A stretch of 64,000 nucleotides of DNA. It comes from Aeoliella mucimassa (GTDB taxonomy: Bacteria; Planctomycetota; Planctomycetia; Pirellulales; Lacipirellulaceae). The notes below the pieces were generated by a model, which had not been told where the DNA came from, made no database searches, and worked only from the letters and a program-made list of their open reading frames with translations. The stretch is from NCBI RefSeq assembly GCF_007748035.1, contig NZ_CP036278.1, positions 4,216,001 to 4,280,000 of the forward strand, read 5' to 3'. Made by a program: the position numbers and the translations under genes. This document shows, in pieces, positions 8,806 through 17,565 of the stretch. Within the stretch, counting starts at the first letter, position 1. Every line of letters starts with the position of its first letter.

Positions 8806-9963
8806 ATGGAAAGACAGGCCCCTTTTCGTGTAGCGGTACTGGTCGACACCTCTTCGGCTTGGGGAAGAAGGCTCAACCAAGGCATCCTGCTATACGCTGA
8901 ACGCAATGGCCCCTGGAACATCTGGGTAGAACCGCGCGGCGGTAGTGAGACGCTTCGCATTCCTGAAGGCTGGAGCGGCCATGGCATCATCGCCCGGGTC
9001 TCCTCGCCAGCCATGGCTCGTCACCTGCAGCAACAAAACTTGCCGGTGGTTAACGTGTCGGGCATTCGCGTTCGTGAAGCGACCTTTCCGAAAGTAAGTA
9101 TCGACAACGATGCCTTTGCCCAACTGGCGGTCGAGCACTTCCTCGATCGAGGTGTTCGGCACATCGCTTACGTCGGCTTGCATGCAAGACCTTACTCGGT
9201 GGATCGACAAGAAGCCCTCGCCCGGGCGTGCGAAGCTGCCGGTTGCGACTTTCTGGTGTATCACCAAGTGCCCGACCAAAGTGGGCGACGTTGGCTGCGG
9301 GCCAGGGAGCGACTGGGAAGCTGGATTGAGGGTCTTCCCAAACCGGTCGGTATTCTGGCGTGGGCCGTACGACGCGGTGGCGACGTGATTGAAGAAGCAA
9401 TGCACCGCGGTTTCCGTGTGCCAGACGATGTTGCAGTGCTGGGGGACGACGACGAGTTGCTCTGCAATTCGGTTCACCCTCCGCTCTCCGGTGTGGTTTT
9501 GCCTTCCGAGCAAATCGGCTTGAAGGCCGCCGCGATGATTCACGCACTCATGGAAGGACGACCTCTCGACGAGCGCGTGATAACAGTGGCTCCCACAGCG
9601 ATCGAGCCACGTGCCTCGACCGATGTGCTAGCCATCGACGATACCGAAGTGGCGTCGGCCGTGAGGATCATTCGCAACCGCGCAAGTAACCCCCTCTCGG
9701 TGCAAGAAATCGCCGACACGCTGGCAATCAGTCGCCGGTCCCTGGAACGGCGGTTCCAGCAATCGCTTCACCGCACGATGGGCGATGAGATCTCGCGAGT
9801 CCACTTGGAGCGTGCCAAGTTGCTGCTGGCGACGACCGATATGCCGATTCCAGCGGTCGCCGATGCCTCGGGGTACGGCTCGCCAGAGTACTTCGCCCGG
9901 GTGATGAAACGCGATACCGGTCTCACCCCGCGACAATATCGTGGACAACATCAGGGCCGCTAG
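8806..9963 (+). CDS. XylR-type transcriptional regulator (periplasmic-binding-like sensor plus AraC HTH)
   Basis: This 385-residue protein joins an N-terminal LacI/periplasmic-binding-like sugar sensor (FRVAVLVDTSSAWGRRLNQG at ~6-25, VSIDNDAFAQLAVEHFLDRG, VAVLGDDDELLCNSV) to a C-terminal AraC/XylS double helix-turn-helix (VQEIADTLAISRRSLERRFQ, then SGYGSPEYFARVMKRDTGLT, ending PRQYR). This is the architecture of the E. coli xylose activator XylR, and homologues are abundant in planctomycetes. ATG 8806 begins the conserved part; an in-frame ATG further upstream adds 48 residues of low-quality sequence. It is divergent from the GH30 operon and is its likely activator. The true ligand is unknown. 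Confidence 0.88.
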   Translation: MERQAPFRVAVLVDTSSAWGRRLNQGILLYAERNGPWNIWVEPRGGSETLRIPEGWSGHGIIARVSSPAMARHLQQQNLPVVNVSGIRVREATFPKVSIDNDAFAQLAVEHFLDRGVRHIAYVGLHARPYSVDRQEALARACEAAGCDFLVYHQVPDQSGRRWLRARERLGSWIEGLPKPVGILAWAVRRGGDVIEEAMHRGFRVPDDVAVLGDDDELLCNSVHPPLSGVVLPSEQIGLKAAAMIHALMEGRPLDERVITVAPTAIEPRASTDVLAIDDTEVASAVRIIRNRASNPLSVQEIADTLAISRRSLERRFQQSLHRTMGDEISRVHLERAKLLLATTDMPIPAVADASGYGSPEYFARVMKRDTGLTPRQYRGQHQGR

Positions 9964-10183
9964 AACAACGTGCATATCCATGCTCTAACATGGCGGCCGT
10001 TCTTCCCGCGGTTCACCAAAGTTAACCAGAATGGTAGGTTTCAAAGAACTCTACTGCTAGCAACCAAGCAGGTAAATGTCCGTTGAATGCGGTAATCACC
10101 TTGAGCCATTCGACTGCTGTTGCCGAATTACTATGACGTTAGTAGACTGGTCGCTTTCATCAACGATCGCTTGATAAACGCGA

Positions 10184-11104
10184 ATGGATTCGCCATCAAT
10201 GCACTCACAGCGTCCAACCTGGTTAACCCGCGGGCATGGTTTCACCGTGGCCGAACTGCTGGTGGTGATCGCCATCATGGGAATCCTGCTAGCACTACTG
10301 CTCCCAGCGGTAATGGTTGCTCGCGAAACCGCCCGCCGGGCGACCTGCTGTAGTCGTCTTCGCGAACTCGGGCTGGCAACGCATGGCTACTACGAACGCC
10401 ATCGCAAGCTCCCCGCAGCCTGGCAAAGCAATCCTGCGACCCCTCAACTATTACAGGGATGGGCCACTCTATTGCTAACCGATATCGGCGAACCCAACGT
10501 AGCCGAATTGCTTAATCGGACACCTACTTTCAGCAATGAACTAGCCAGTCACAGCATTCCGCTGCTGCTCTGTCCTTCCGACATCGTGGAACCGACCTTC
10601 GAACTTCGCTCGGGCAAGCACGAAATAGAGCATGCGGCCTATTACACTGACTCCTCGACCGACATAGAGCCGGACGAACTCCTGCAGGTGTTGCCGACGG
10701 CCAACTACGTTGGCGTGTTCGGCACCCTTGAAGCCGACGAACAAAGCCCCGAAGAGGGGGAGCCCGCTGCCCCACCGAGCGATGGATCGATCGTCCACGA
10801 CCGGCGAGTTCGCTTCAAGGACCTTGAGCGTGGCACGAGCCAAACCCTCCTCATCGGTGAACGGACCATGGCCATGGTGCCTTCCACCTGGCTGGGTGTC
10901 GACATCGCTGGAGAAGATGCCGAATGCCGCCTGGTCGGCTCAGCGATGACAACCCCCAACTGCGAGTGGTGCGACGAATGCGAATTCAGTAGTCGCCACA
11001 ACGGAGGTGCGAATTTTTTGTGGGCCGATGGACATGTTGAACTCATGGAAGACAACGTCGAGACCGCTCTGTATCAAGAGTACTCTCAACGCTTTGCTCG
11101 GTAG
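10184..11104 (+). CDS. DUF1559 pseudopilin-like protein (short form)
   Basis: This 306-residue protein has a type IV pilin-like N terminus (GFTVAELLVVIAIMGILLAL after a short basic leader) that should be processed by prepilin peptidase at G/F, and the DUF1559 C-terminal signature FLWADGHVELMEDN (the H-x9-DG region). The glutamate at position 5 of the processed helix is present. DUF1559 proteins are hugely expanded in planctomycetes and are secreted or surface-located; their role is not established. The N-terminal start is ambiguous between ATG 10184 and ATG 10199. The body is shorter than the usual 330-380 residues. It lies 14 bases before the BlaI-type gene, so the three genes may be co-transcribed. 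Confidence 0.88.
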   Translation: MDSPSMHSQRPTWLTRGHGFTVAELLVVIAIMGILLALLLPAVMVARETARRATCCSRLRELGLATHGYYERHRKLPAAWQSNPATPQLLQGWATLLLTDIGEPNVAELLNRTPTFSNELASHSIPLLLCPSDIVEPTFELRSGKHEIEHAAYYTDSSTDIEPDELLQVLPTANYVGVFGTLEADEQSPEEGEPAAPPSDGSIVHDRRVRFKDLERGTSQTLLIGERTMAMVPSTWLGVDIAGEDAECRLVGSAMTTPNCEWCDECEFSSRHNGGANFLWADGHVELMEDNVETALYQEYSQRFAR

Positions 11105-11118
11105 CCGAAAGACCCCCT

Positions 11119-11505
11119 ATGCCTGATAAACCCGAAGTTTCCATGCTGACTGCTCCAGAAGCAGAAGTAATGAATGTGCTGTGGTCGGTCCACGAGGCAA
11201 CCGTCTCTGATGTGGTAGAGCGATTGCCCCGCGAACTGGCTTACACCACGGTGATGACGACCCTCCGCATCCTGGAAGATAAAGGAGTGGTCGAGAAGCG
11301 TGGCAAGCGTGGACGAGCTTTCGTCTACGTGCCGGCAATCGAAAAATCGCAAGTCACCGGTTCGATGACTCACGAAATTGCCAACCGCTTGTTCGGAGGC
11401 TCCGTCAAGTCGCTCATGCTGAATCTCATCAGCGATTCGAAAGTCGACTCGGAAGATCTGGCCGAAATCAAGCAGATGATTGAACAACTGGAGAACCAAA
11501 AATGA
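11119..11505 (+). CDS. BlaI/MecI/CopY-family transcriptional repressor
   Basis: This 128-residue winged-helix repressor has TAPEAEVMNVLWSVHEATVS at the N terminus, the recognition helix region LAYTTVMTTLRILEDKGVVE and the wing KRGRAFVYVPA, followed by a C-terminal dimerisation helix that includes the family's usual metalloprotease-cleavage region. In the family, the repressor is destroyed by a membrane M56 protease that senses a ligand. Here the partner gene overlaps by four bases (ATGA), so translation is coupled. No beta-lactamase is nearby; in planctomycetes such pairs usually control other envelope or regulatory genes, and the targets cannot be read from this window. Confidence 0.92.
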   Translation: MPDKPEVSMLTAPEAEVMNVLWSVHEATVSDVVERLPRELAYTTVMTTLRILEDKGVVEKRGKRGRAFVYVPAIEKSQVTGSMTHEIANRLFGGSVKSLMLNLISDSKVDSEDLAEIKQMIEQLENQK

Positions 11506-12587
11506 ATGGTCTTCAGTGGTTCCAAGTGATTCTGTCGCTTGTCATTCAACTTACCATCGTACTTGGCCTGGCATGGGGTCTGGAACGCTGGACCAGTAGT
11601 GTGTTAGTCAAAGCCCGGGTATGGAGCGCTTGCTTCGTCAGCTTGCTGTTGATGCTGATGATCGGGTTGCTTCTACCGCGACTCGAGTGGCTGCATCCCT
11701 GGTCGTCGCTCGGGCCGACACAATTGCTGGCGGTAGCCACCACCGAGTTTGTTCTCGGCAAGTGCCTGCTCGCGATCTGGCTGTGTGGGGTGGGAGTGAT
11801 GCTTACGAGATGGGCCATCCAGTTTGTTCGCGTCCGAGCGTTCATTCGAGGTTGCCCTGAATACTCGGCGGAAATGAACACTCGCTTGAAGCAGCATATC
11901 CCCACCGAAATGGCCGCGCCGCATCACGACCAGTTGCTGTTTCTCGAATGCCCCGAGGAACTTGGACCATTTTGCTACCAATTCCATCGCCCGCTGATCT
12001 TCCTGCCGCCATCGTTGGCGCATGGCAACTCGACCGAACTGGAACATGTGCTTCGACACGAACTAACCCATCTCGATACGCAGCACCCGATGCAGCAATT
12101 CGCTCAGAAGTTGGCGCAAGTCCTCTTCTGGTTCCATCCGTTGGTATGGATCAGTGGCCGGCGTTGCTCGCTGGTTCGCGAGTTTGTTTGCGACGAAGCC
12201 GCCAGCAGCGATGCGGAATCGACCGCTTCGTACCTTCGCACCCTGCTCCGCTTGGTGGAAAACCAAACCAAGTCGCCTGCCGGCGGGCTTATGTTTGGCC
12301 GCAGCCAGAGCGAACTAAAGTTGCGAGCACGTCGACTGGTACTCGAACAACGCACCCCACCCTACAGCGGCTATTGGGCTCCCGCGTTGGTACTGCTCGG
12401 TGCCATGATCGCTGCCCAAGTATGGCTGCCCACGAACCCCCTCTCTCCACACCATTCCCAGTATTCGCCCTGGCCTACTTGGACGGCTTCCGTGGCCCAT
12501 GCTTTTGGTGTGTCTCTCAAGGATTTCGAGACCTTCGATCGCGATCTGAGAGTGGATGAATTAATCGAAGCGCAAGAATCACCCTAG
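11502..12587 (+). CDS. BlaR1-like M56 family membrane peptidase
   Basis: This 361-residue membrane protease has hydrophobic segments near residues 8-26, 41-58 and 87-104 and a gluzincin HELTH motif at 186-190 (LRHELTHLD), with the downstream acidic ligand region REFVCDEAASS. A further hydrophobic segment (YWAPALVLLGAMIAAQVWLP) follows near residues 287-306. Unlike BlaR1/MecR1 there is no penicillin-binding sensor domain, only ~50 residues after that segment, so the signal differs. It probably cleaves the BlaI-type repressor encoded immediately upstream, with which it shares an ATGA overlap. The short C terminus suggests either a minimal sensor or signal input from another protein. Confidence 0.88.
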   Translation: MNGLQWFQVILSLVIQLTIVLGLAWGLERWTSSVLVKARVWSACFVSLLLMLMIGLLLPRLEWLHPWSSLGPTQLLAVATTEFVLGKCLLAIWLCGVGVMLTRWAIQFVRVRAFIRGCPEYSAEMNTRLKQHIPTEMAAPHHDQLLFLECPEELGPFCYQFHRPLIFLPPSLAHGNSTELEHVLRHELTHLDTQHPMQQFAQKLAQVLFWFHPLVWISGRRCSLVREFVCDEAASSDAESTASYLRTLLRLVENQTKSPAGGLMFGRSQSELKLRARRLVLEQRTPPYSGYWAPALVLLGAMIAAQVWLPTNPLSPHHSQYSPWPTWTASVAHAFGVSLKDFETFDRDLRVDELIEAQESP

Positions 12588-12700
12588 TTTTGATGTGTTT
12601 TTTTGAACACAACTCCTAAAGCTTTAGTAGAACACGACCGCTGGAGTCCTCCTCACATGGACGTGAGAAACTCCACGCGACAAATATCGACAACGCAAGG

Positions 12701-15145
12701 ATGCAAACAGTGAGTATCGAGATCCACTCCGCTACCAAGAGTGCAACCGAAGGTTCGAAAGCGACAATTTCGTTGGTGCTCCCCGCCTGGAACGAAAGCG
12801 AAGCCCTCCCACGTGCTGTGGAAGAAGCCGACAAGGCGCTGCGTTCGGTAGCAGACGAATACGAGATCCTAGTCGTCAACGATGGAAGCACCGACGGTAC
12901 CGCTGAGTGCCTGGAGAACTTAGCAAGCGAATACCCAGCGTTGCGAGCGATTCATCACGAACAAAATCGCGGCTACGGTGCAGCCCTGCGGACCGGTTTC
13001 GCGGCCGCGCGTTGCGACTTAGTGATGTTCACCGACGCCGACGTGCAATTCGATCTCTCTGAAGTGCGGCGTTTTGTTGTACTGGCTGAGGACTACGATA
13101 TCGTTTGCGGGTATCGCATCGATCGCAAAGACTCGCCGCTGCGGTGCTTTTACTCACGAGGATACAACCTGCTGGTCCGCACACTGATCGGAACCAGTGT
13201 GCGAGACATCGACTGCGCTTTCAAAATGTTCCGTCGTGAGAAACTGCAACAACTGGAAATCACCACCGACGGATTCTTGGTAAACACCGAACTACTCACC
13301 GGCGCCCGTCAGCGGGGGTTCTCGGTGGTCGAAGTCGGCGTCACCCACCGCCCGCGATGCGAGGGCCAGAGCACCGTATCGGTCACTCATATTCCCGTGG
13401 TGCTCACCAACTTGCTGCGATTCTGGTGGAATCGCATTCAGTTCCCAAACCACCCACAGTCGTCAAGCGTTCGTGCGGCCAGCGATCCATCACAGCTTCG
13501 TTATCGGTGGATGCAATACGCGTTGCTATTGGTGGCTGCGATGTTGCTGCTGAGCACGCTTTCCTATCCACTGATTGATCGCGACGAAACTCGTTACGCC
13601 GAAATTCCCCGCGAGATGGTCGTTACCGGCGACTGGATCGTGCCTCAGTTGAACTTCGAGACCTACTACGACAAGCCGCCGCTGCTCTACTGGGCGTGTG
13701 CGGTGAGTTACACGTTGTTCGGTGTCTCCGCCTGGTCGGCCCGGTTGGTTCCCGCCGTCGGCGGATTGGCCACCTTGGCAACGACCATGTTTTTTGCCAA
13801 TCGCATGTTCGATCGGAAGGTAGGCTTCCTTACCGGCCTGGTGCTGTTTCTGTCGGTTGGCTTCCTCGGCGCCAGCCGTATTCTGGTGATCGACGGACTG
13901 CTCACCCTTTGCGTGGCCATTTCGCTGTTCGCAGCGTACGAAGCCATTCGTGAAGGAACTCTGAATCTCGGCTGGTGGATTATGGCGGCGGTCGCTGCGG
14001 GATTCGCCTTTCTTTCGAAGGGACCGATTTCGCTAGTGCTATTCCTACCGCCGGTGTTTGCCTATGCCTGGCTTACCGAAGGTACTCACCGAGTTCGCCT
14101 TCGCGACTGGTTGCTCTTCTTCACGATTGTAGCCGGTATTAGTGCTCCCTGGTTTGTTGCTGTAACCCAACGAGTGCCTGACTTCGCTTATCAGTTCTTC
14201 TGGCTACATAACGTCGAGCGATTCGGTGGTGCGTTCCATGTGAAGCCGATCTGGTTCTTTATTCCCGTGGTGCTAGTCGGTGGGCATCCTTGGTCGTTCC
14301 TCGCTTTGCCCTGCCTGAATTATCTGACCACGAGAAAGTCCGAAGTACAGCAACTACGCCCTCAAGTGCTCGGCTTCCTGGTCATGTCAGCCGCCTGGTG
14401 CTTTGCGTTTTTCTCGATTTCGAGCTGCAAGCTGCCTGCCTATATCCTTCCCGCCGCGCCAGCGTTGGCCATGGTGATTGCCAAATACCTAGAAGTCGCC
14501 GTGTGGCAGCGTCCCGCTTTGCCTTGGACCACCTATGCAGTTCGCTGGGCGCCGGGGCTGGCGACGCTGTGCTCGATTGCCACCGGCATCGGCTTTGCGG
14601 TGTATGGAATCATGATGGGTTACGCGTCGCCAATCACCTTCTTCATCCTGCTGGGGATCGCTGCTGCAGTAACTCTCGCCAGCTACGCTTGGCGCGGCAG
14701 CCGCTGGCAACCAATGGTCAGCTGGAGTATCTGCTCTGCTGCTACGCTGCTGGTAGGTATTTTCATACTGCATCAATCGATTCCTCAATACGCGGTTGCC
14801 AACAGTCTGTTTGGCCCCAGTTCGCCTTGGAACCAGCAACTGGTGATCGACGATCACCTTCCGATTGTCACCACAGGTAACGAATGGTCGGGCGTGCCGT
14901 TTTATCTCAACAGGGACGACATCAAGAACTATCCCACCTTGAGTTCAGCCGACGCGATTGCAAAGTGCAATCCTAAGGGGCAATTGCTGCTGATCTCCTT
15001 GAAACACAAGTCACAAGACTCACAGCCATACGTTCCAGCAGGTTTTCGAGTGATTACCGAGATGAGTCGAGGCCGCGCTCAGCTTCAGATTCTCGAGCAA
15101 AATACGATTGCCAGGCCGGTGAATACCACCTCGCACACACGCTAG
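12701..15145 (+). CDS. Fused GT2 (DPM1-like) and GT83/ArnT-like glycosyltransferase
   Basis: This 814-residue protein joins two activities. Residues ~20-250 are a GT-A family 2 domain of polyprenyl-phosphate sugar synthase type (SLVLPAWNESEALPRAVEEA, VVNDGSTDGT, MFTDADVQFD, the Y-R-I-D-R-K-D motif). Residues ~265-780 are a polytopic GT-C domain of the ArnT/family 83 type, with DRDETRYAEIPREM near 289 and YDKPPLLYW near 323. The first half would load a sugar onto a lipid phosphate and the second would transfer it to an envelope acceptor. The two steps are usually encoded by separate genes. ATG 12701 follows CGCAAGG closely; GTG 12710 is an alternative start. Confidence 0.88.
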   Translation: MQTVSIEIHSATKSATEGSKATISLVLPAWNESEALPRAVEEADKALRSVADEYEILVVNDGSTDGTAECLENLASEYPALRAIHHEQNRGYGAALRTGFAAARCDLVMFTDADVQFDLSEVRRFVVLAEDYDIVCGYRIDRKDSPLRCFYSRGYNLLVRTLIGTSVRDIDCAFKMFRREKLQQLEITTDGFLVNTELLTGARQRGFSVVEVGVTHRPRCEGQSTVSVTHIPVVLTNLLRFWWNRIQFPNHPQSSSVRAASDPSQLRYRWMQYALLLVAAMLLLSTLSYPLIDRDETRYAEIPREMVVTGDWIVPQLNFETYYDKPPLLYWACAVSYTLFGVSAWSARLVPAVGGLATLATTMFFANRMFDRKVGFLTGLVLFLSVGFLGASRILVIDGLLTLCVAISLFAAYEAIREGTLNLGWWIMAAVAAGFAFLSKGPISLVLFLPPVFAYAWLTEGTHRVRLRDWLLFFTIVAGISAPWFVAVTQRVPDFAYQFFWLHNVERFGGAFHVKPIWFFIPVVLVGGHPWSFLALPCLNYLTTRKSEVQQLRPQVLGFLVMSAAWCFAFFSISSCKLPAYILPAAPALAMVIAKYLEVAVWQRPALPWTTYAVRWAPGLATLCSIATGIGFAVYGIMMGYASPITFFILLGIAAAVTLASYAWRGSRWQPMVSWSICSAATLLVGIFILHQSIPQYAVANSLFGPSSPWNQQLVIDDHLPIVTTGNEWSGVPFYLNRDDIKNYPTLSSADAIAKCNPKGQLLLISLKHKSQDSQPYVPAGFRVITEMSRGRAQLQILEQNTIARPVNTTSHTR

Positions 15146-15206
15146 CATTTCCTGGCAACCTTATTCCTCTTCCGACTTGCTACCACTGAAACGTTAAAGC
15201 GCGCTT

Positions 15207-16229
15207 GTGATCTTGCTTGAGCTCCGACTGAAATCTCGATTCCACTACATTGCCTGGCTATGGGTTGCAGTACTTGCGATCCCAACCAGTTGCGGATGCA
15301 TTGCCCCGTCGAGCCCTCGACAAGAGCCTATTCAACTGCTCGCGGTTGCCGACGAGCAGCACGTTCGCTCTGGCGAGACAGTCGACAACACCCCCAGCAA
15401 ACTGTTTGCTCCCCCACCCATGGAGGAGCCCACGACCGCCCCGGTGATCGCTGGCGTGCCTGTCGACCTCGAACTAGAACCAACAAGCAATGCTTGCAGC
15501 GAATCCATCCCGCAAACCGCTCTTTTCGGCAAGCTACTGCAAGACCAACAACAGTTCTACTCCTCTGACTCGCTCTTGATGCTCGGATCTGGTTTTGCCG
15601 CAGGAAGTATTGTTGCTAACACTTCGCTTGACGGTGCCATCCAACGTCATTTTCGCACGAGTGTGCTGGGAGCCGAATCGGACGAATGGTATCACACTTT
15701 CCACGCGAGTAAGGAACTCGGCAATGGCATGTATACCTTGCCGGTGTTCGCGAGTGCCTGGATCACTGCCGAACTGTTTCCCGACTCGGAACTGGCGGCA
15801 ACCATGGGACAATGGGGAGGACGCTCACTCCGCGGCTTTGCCGTGGGTGCCCCTCCAGTGATCGGCTTGCAATTGCTCACCGGCGGCTCCCGCCCCTACG
15901 AGTCGCCGCACGGCTCGCTATGGAAGCCATTCAACGACAACAACGGGGTGAGCGGGCATAGCTTTATGGGGTCGCTCCCCTTTATTACCGCGGCCAAGAT
16001 GGCGGACACGCGCACGGAGAAGCTGCTATGGTACTCGGCTTCGCTGCTCGCACCGCTATCCAGGGCGAACGACAACGATCATTACCCGTCGCAAGTAGCA
16101 CTAGGCTGGTGGATGGCCTATCTGGCGGCAACCGCGGTGGAGCACTCTGATAACGCGTCGCAAGGCTGGACCATCTCTCCGTATGCCACCAAAGAATCCA
16201 CCGGCTTGATGACCGAAGTGCGATTCTAA
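15207..16229 (+). CDS. PAP2-superfamily phosphatase-like lipoprotein
   Basis: The 340-residue product starts at GTG and has a signal region (YIAWLWVAVLAIPTSCGC) with a plausible lipobox ending at Cys, so it is probably a lipoprotein. The later part carries degenerate PAP2 phosphatase motifs: GGSRP near 229, VSGHSF near 248 and LSRANDNDHYPSQVALGWW near 283. The SGH and SR-x5-H elements are present, while the usual final Asp appears as Gln (HYPSQ), which may reduce activity. PAP2 enzymes dephosphorylate lipid or isoprenoid phosphates, a function that would suit the preceding lipid-linked glycosyltransferase, 61 bases upstream. Activity is unproven. Confidence 0.75.
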   Translation: MILLELRLKSRFHYIAWLWVAVLAIPTSCGCIAPSSPRQEPIQLLAVADEQHVRSGETVDNTPSKLFAPPPMEEPTTAPVIAGVPVDLELEPTSNACSESIPQTALFGKLLQDQQQFYSSDSLLMLGSGFAAGSIVANTSLDGAIQRHFRTSVLGAESDEWYHTFHASKELGNGMYTLPVFASAWITAELFPDSELAATMGQWGGRSLRGFAVGAPPVIGLQLLTGGSRPYESPHGSLWKPFNDNNGVSGHSFMGSLPFITAAKMADTRTEKLLWYSASLLAPLSRANDNDHYPSQVALGWWMAYLAATAVEHSDNASQGWTISPYATKESTGLMTEVRF

Positions 16230-16290
16230 CCGCCTGTATATTGCAAGCCTGGCGTCCCCATTCTCATGTTCAATCACATCGATGATTAAA

Positions 16291-16328
16291 ACAAAGAACG
16301 ACCACCGATTCCTATGAATCGATGGTCG
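16291..16328 (-). terminator. Rho-independent terminator, minus strand
   Basis: Arms CGACCA-C-CGATTC (16299-16311) and GAATCG-A-TGGTCG (16316-16328) form a 13-position stem with one mismatch and loop CTAT. Read on the minus strand the hairpin is followed by TTCTTTGTTTTAA. The nearest minus-strand gene is now the IS630 transposase, but before that insertion it would have been the PEP-CTERM fusion gene ending at 17566. Confidence 0.6.
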
Positions 16329-16366
16329 CTCTTAAGATCTCGCGGTTTCGCATCGTAGTTGTTATA

Positions 16367-17524
16367 CGCATTCTAATTTAAACCTGCGCGTTTGAGCCGC
16401 CATCAACATACGGGGCGGCACAGACGGTTTTGATGAGTTCTTCGTTGAGCACGGCGGTCCGCCATGCGGTCATGGCCGCTTCTTCCAAGTCATCGTAGTC
16501 GTCGTAGGCCCGGTTGCTCCAGAAGTGGCTTTTGAGGTAATGCCAGAGGTTTTCGATTGGGTTAAGTTCAGGGCTGTAGGGCGGCAGTTGCACCAGCGAC
16601 ACGTTTTCTGGGACCTGAATTGCCTTGCTGGTGTGGAAGCCGGCGCCATCCCAGATCATCACGGCGTGCTCGCCCTCGGGGATCGTTTCGGAGAACGATT
16701 CCAAGAACGAGTTAATGATCTTCGTGTTCAGTTGCGGGCTCAGCAGGCCCTCGGCGTGTCCGGTTTCCGGGCAGACCGCCCCAATCACCCACAAGTATTC
16801 GTATTCGGTTTGACGGACGGCGGTCGGTCGGGAGCCCCGCTCGGCCCACAGGTTGGTGTTGGTCCCCTGCTGTCCGAACCGTGATTCGTCCTGGAAGTAG
16901 ACCCGCAGCTGTTTATGGGGATGCTCCGCGGCGATCTCCTTGATTCGCTCAGGCCACTCCCGCTTGAACGCCTCGATCTTTTCAGGGTCTGCTTTGCGAT
17001 GACGCGGCCTGGGACGCAGGTAGCTGTAGCCCAATCGGTGTAGCAGCCAGTACACCGCAGGCAACGACCGCCTCACGCCGAACTCCTCGGCCAAGATGCG
17101 TTGGAAGTCCTTGCCCCGCAACGAGCAGACAAGGTCTTCGCTCGTTGGCCCTGCCGCGAGACGCTCACGAAACGTCTGCTCTTGGTCGGCTGTGAGTGGC
17201 AGGTTCAACGACCCACCGCGGTGGTCGTCCAGCCCCGCCAGCCCGTGTCGATTGTATCGGGCGACCCACTCCTGGCACGCCCGTCGCGATAGCCCAACAG
17301 CGGCTGCCACAGCGGGGGCCGTCCAGCCCTCGTGACCTAAGATCAGAATCCGCAACCGCTTGGAGCGATTGACGTTCTTCTCCACACGCTCCAATCGCTT
17401 TAACTCCGCAAGCGGAAGATGCCCCGCCACTTTCATCGCGACCTCCATGTTCTCGGAAAGTCGCATTATGATGGGGGGAATAGGAAAGCGCAATAGAAAG
17501 CGCGCAGCTCTTCTTTAGAATGCG
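16367..17524 (-). mobile_element. IS630-family insertion sequence, 1158 bp
   Basis: The ends share a long imperfect inverted repeat that starts CGCATTCTAA at both termini, with a second matching block CTGCGCG about 17 bases in. The element is flanked by TA on each side (16365-16366 and 17525-17526), the standard IS630/Tc1-mariner target duplication. It carries a single intact transposase. It has inserted in the intergenic region 41 bases after the stop codon of the large PEP-CTERM gene, separating that gene from its likely terminator at 16291-16328. Confidence 0.88.
16378..17436 (-). CDS. IS630-family transposase
   Basis: This 352-residue protein has N-terminal helix-turn-helix units (WTAPAVAAAVGLSRRACQEW, then a Leu-Pro-rich second HTH) and a C-terminal DDE endonuclease. 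The catalytic acids are D183 in FQDESRFGQQG, D263 in MIWDGAGFHTSKA and E295 in PELNPIENLWHY, all classical IS630 motifs. ATG 17436 is chosen because GGAGG lies 7 bases upstream; longer in-frame starts exist, up to 17493. The gene is uninterrupted, so the element may still be mobile. Confidence 0.93.
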   Translation of the reverse strand: MKVAGHLPLAELKRLERVEKNVNRSKRLRILILGHEGWTAPAVAAAVGLSRRACQEWVARYNRHGLAGLDDHRGGSLNLPLTADQEQTFRERLAAGPTSEDLVCSLRGKDFQRILAEEFGVRRSLPAVYWLLHRLGYSYLRPRPRHRKADPEKIEAFKREWPERIKEIAAEHPHKQLRVYFQDESRFGQQGTNTNLWAERGSRPTAVRQTEYEYLWVIGAVCPETGHAEGLLSPQLNTKIINSFLESFSETIPEGEHAVMIWDGAGFHTSKAIQVPENVSLVQLPPYSPELNPIENLWHYLKSHFWSNRAYDDYDDLEEAAMTAWRTAVLNEELIKTVCAAPYVDGGSNAQV

Positions 17525-17565
17525 TATTAGCTGCCCACTACAACCACCTGCAATCATGCGAGGTG

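Noticed and set aside
11119-12587. Beta-lactam resistance locus
   Set aside because: No beta-lactamase or penicillin-binding sensor is present; only the regulator/protease family is shared.
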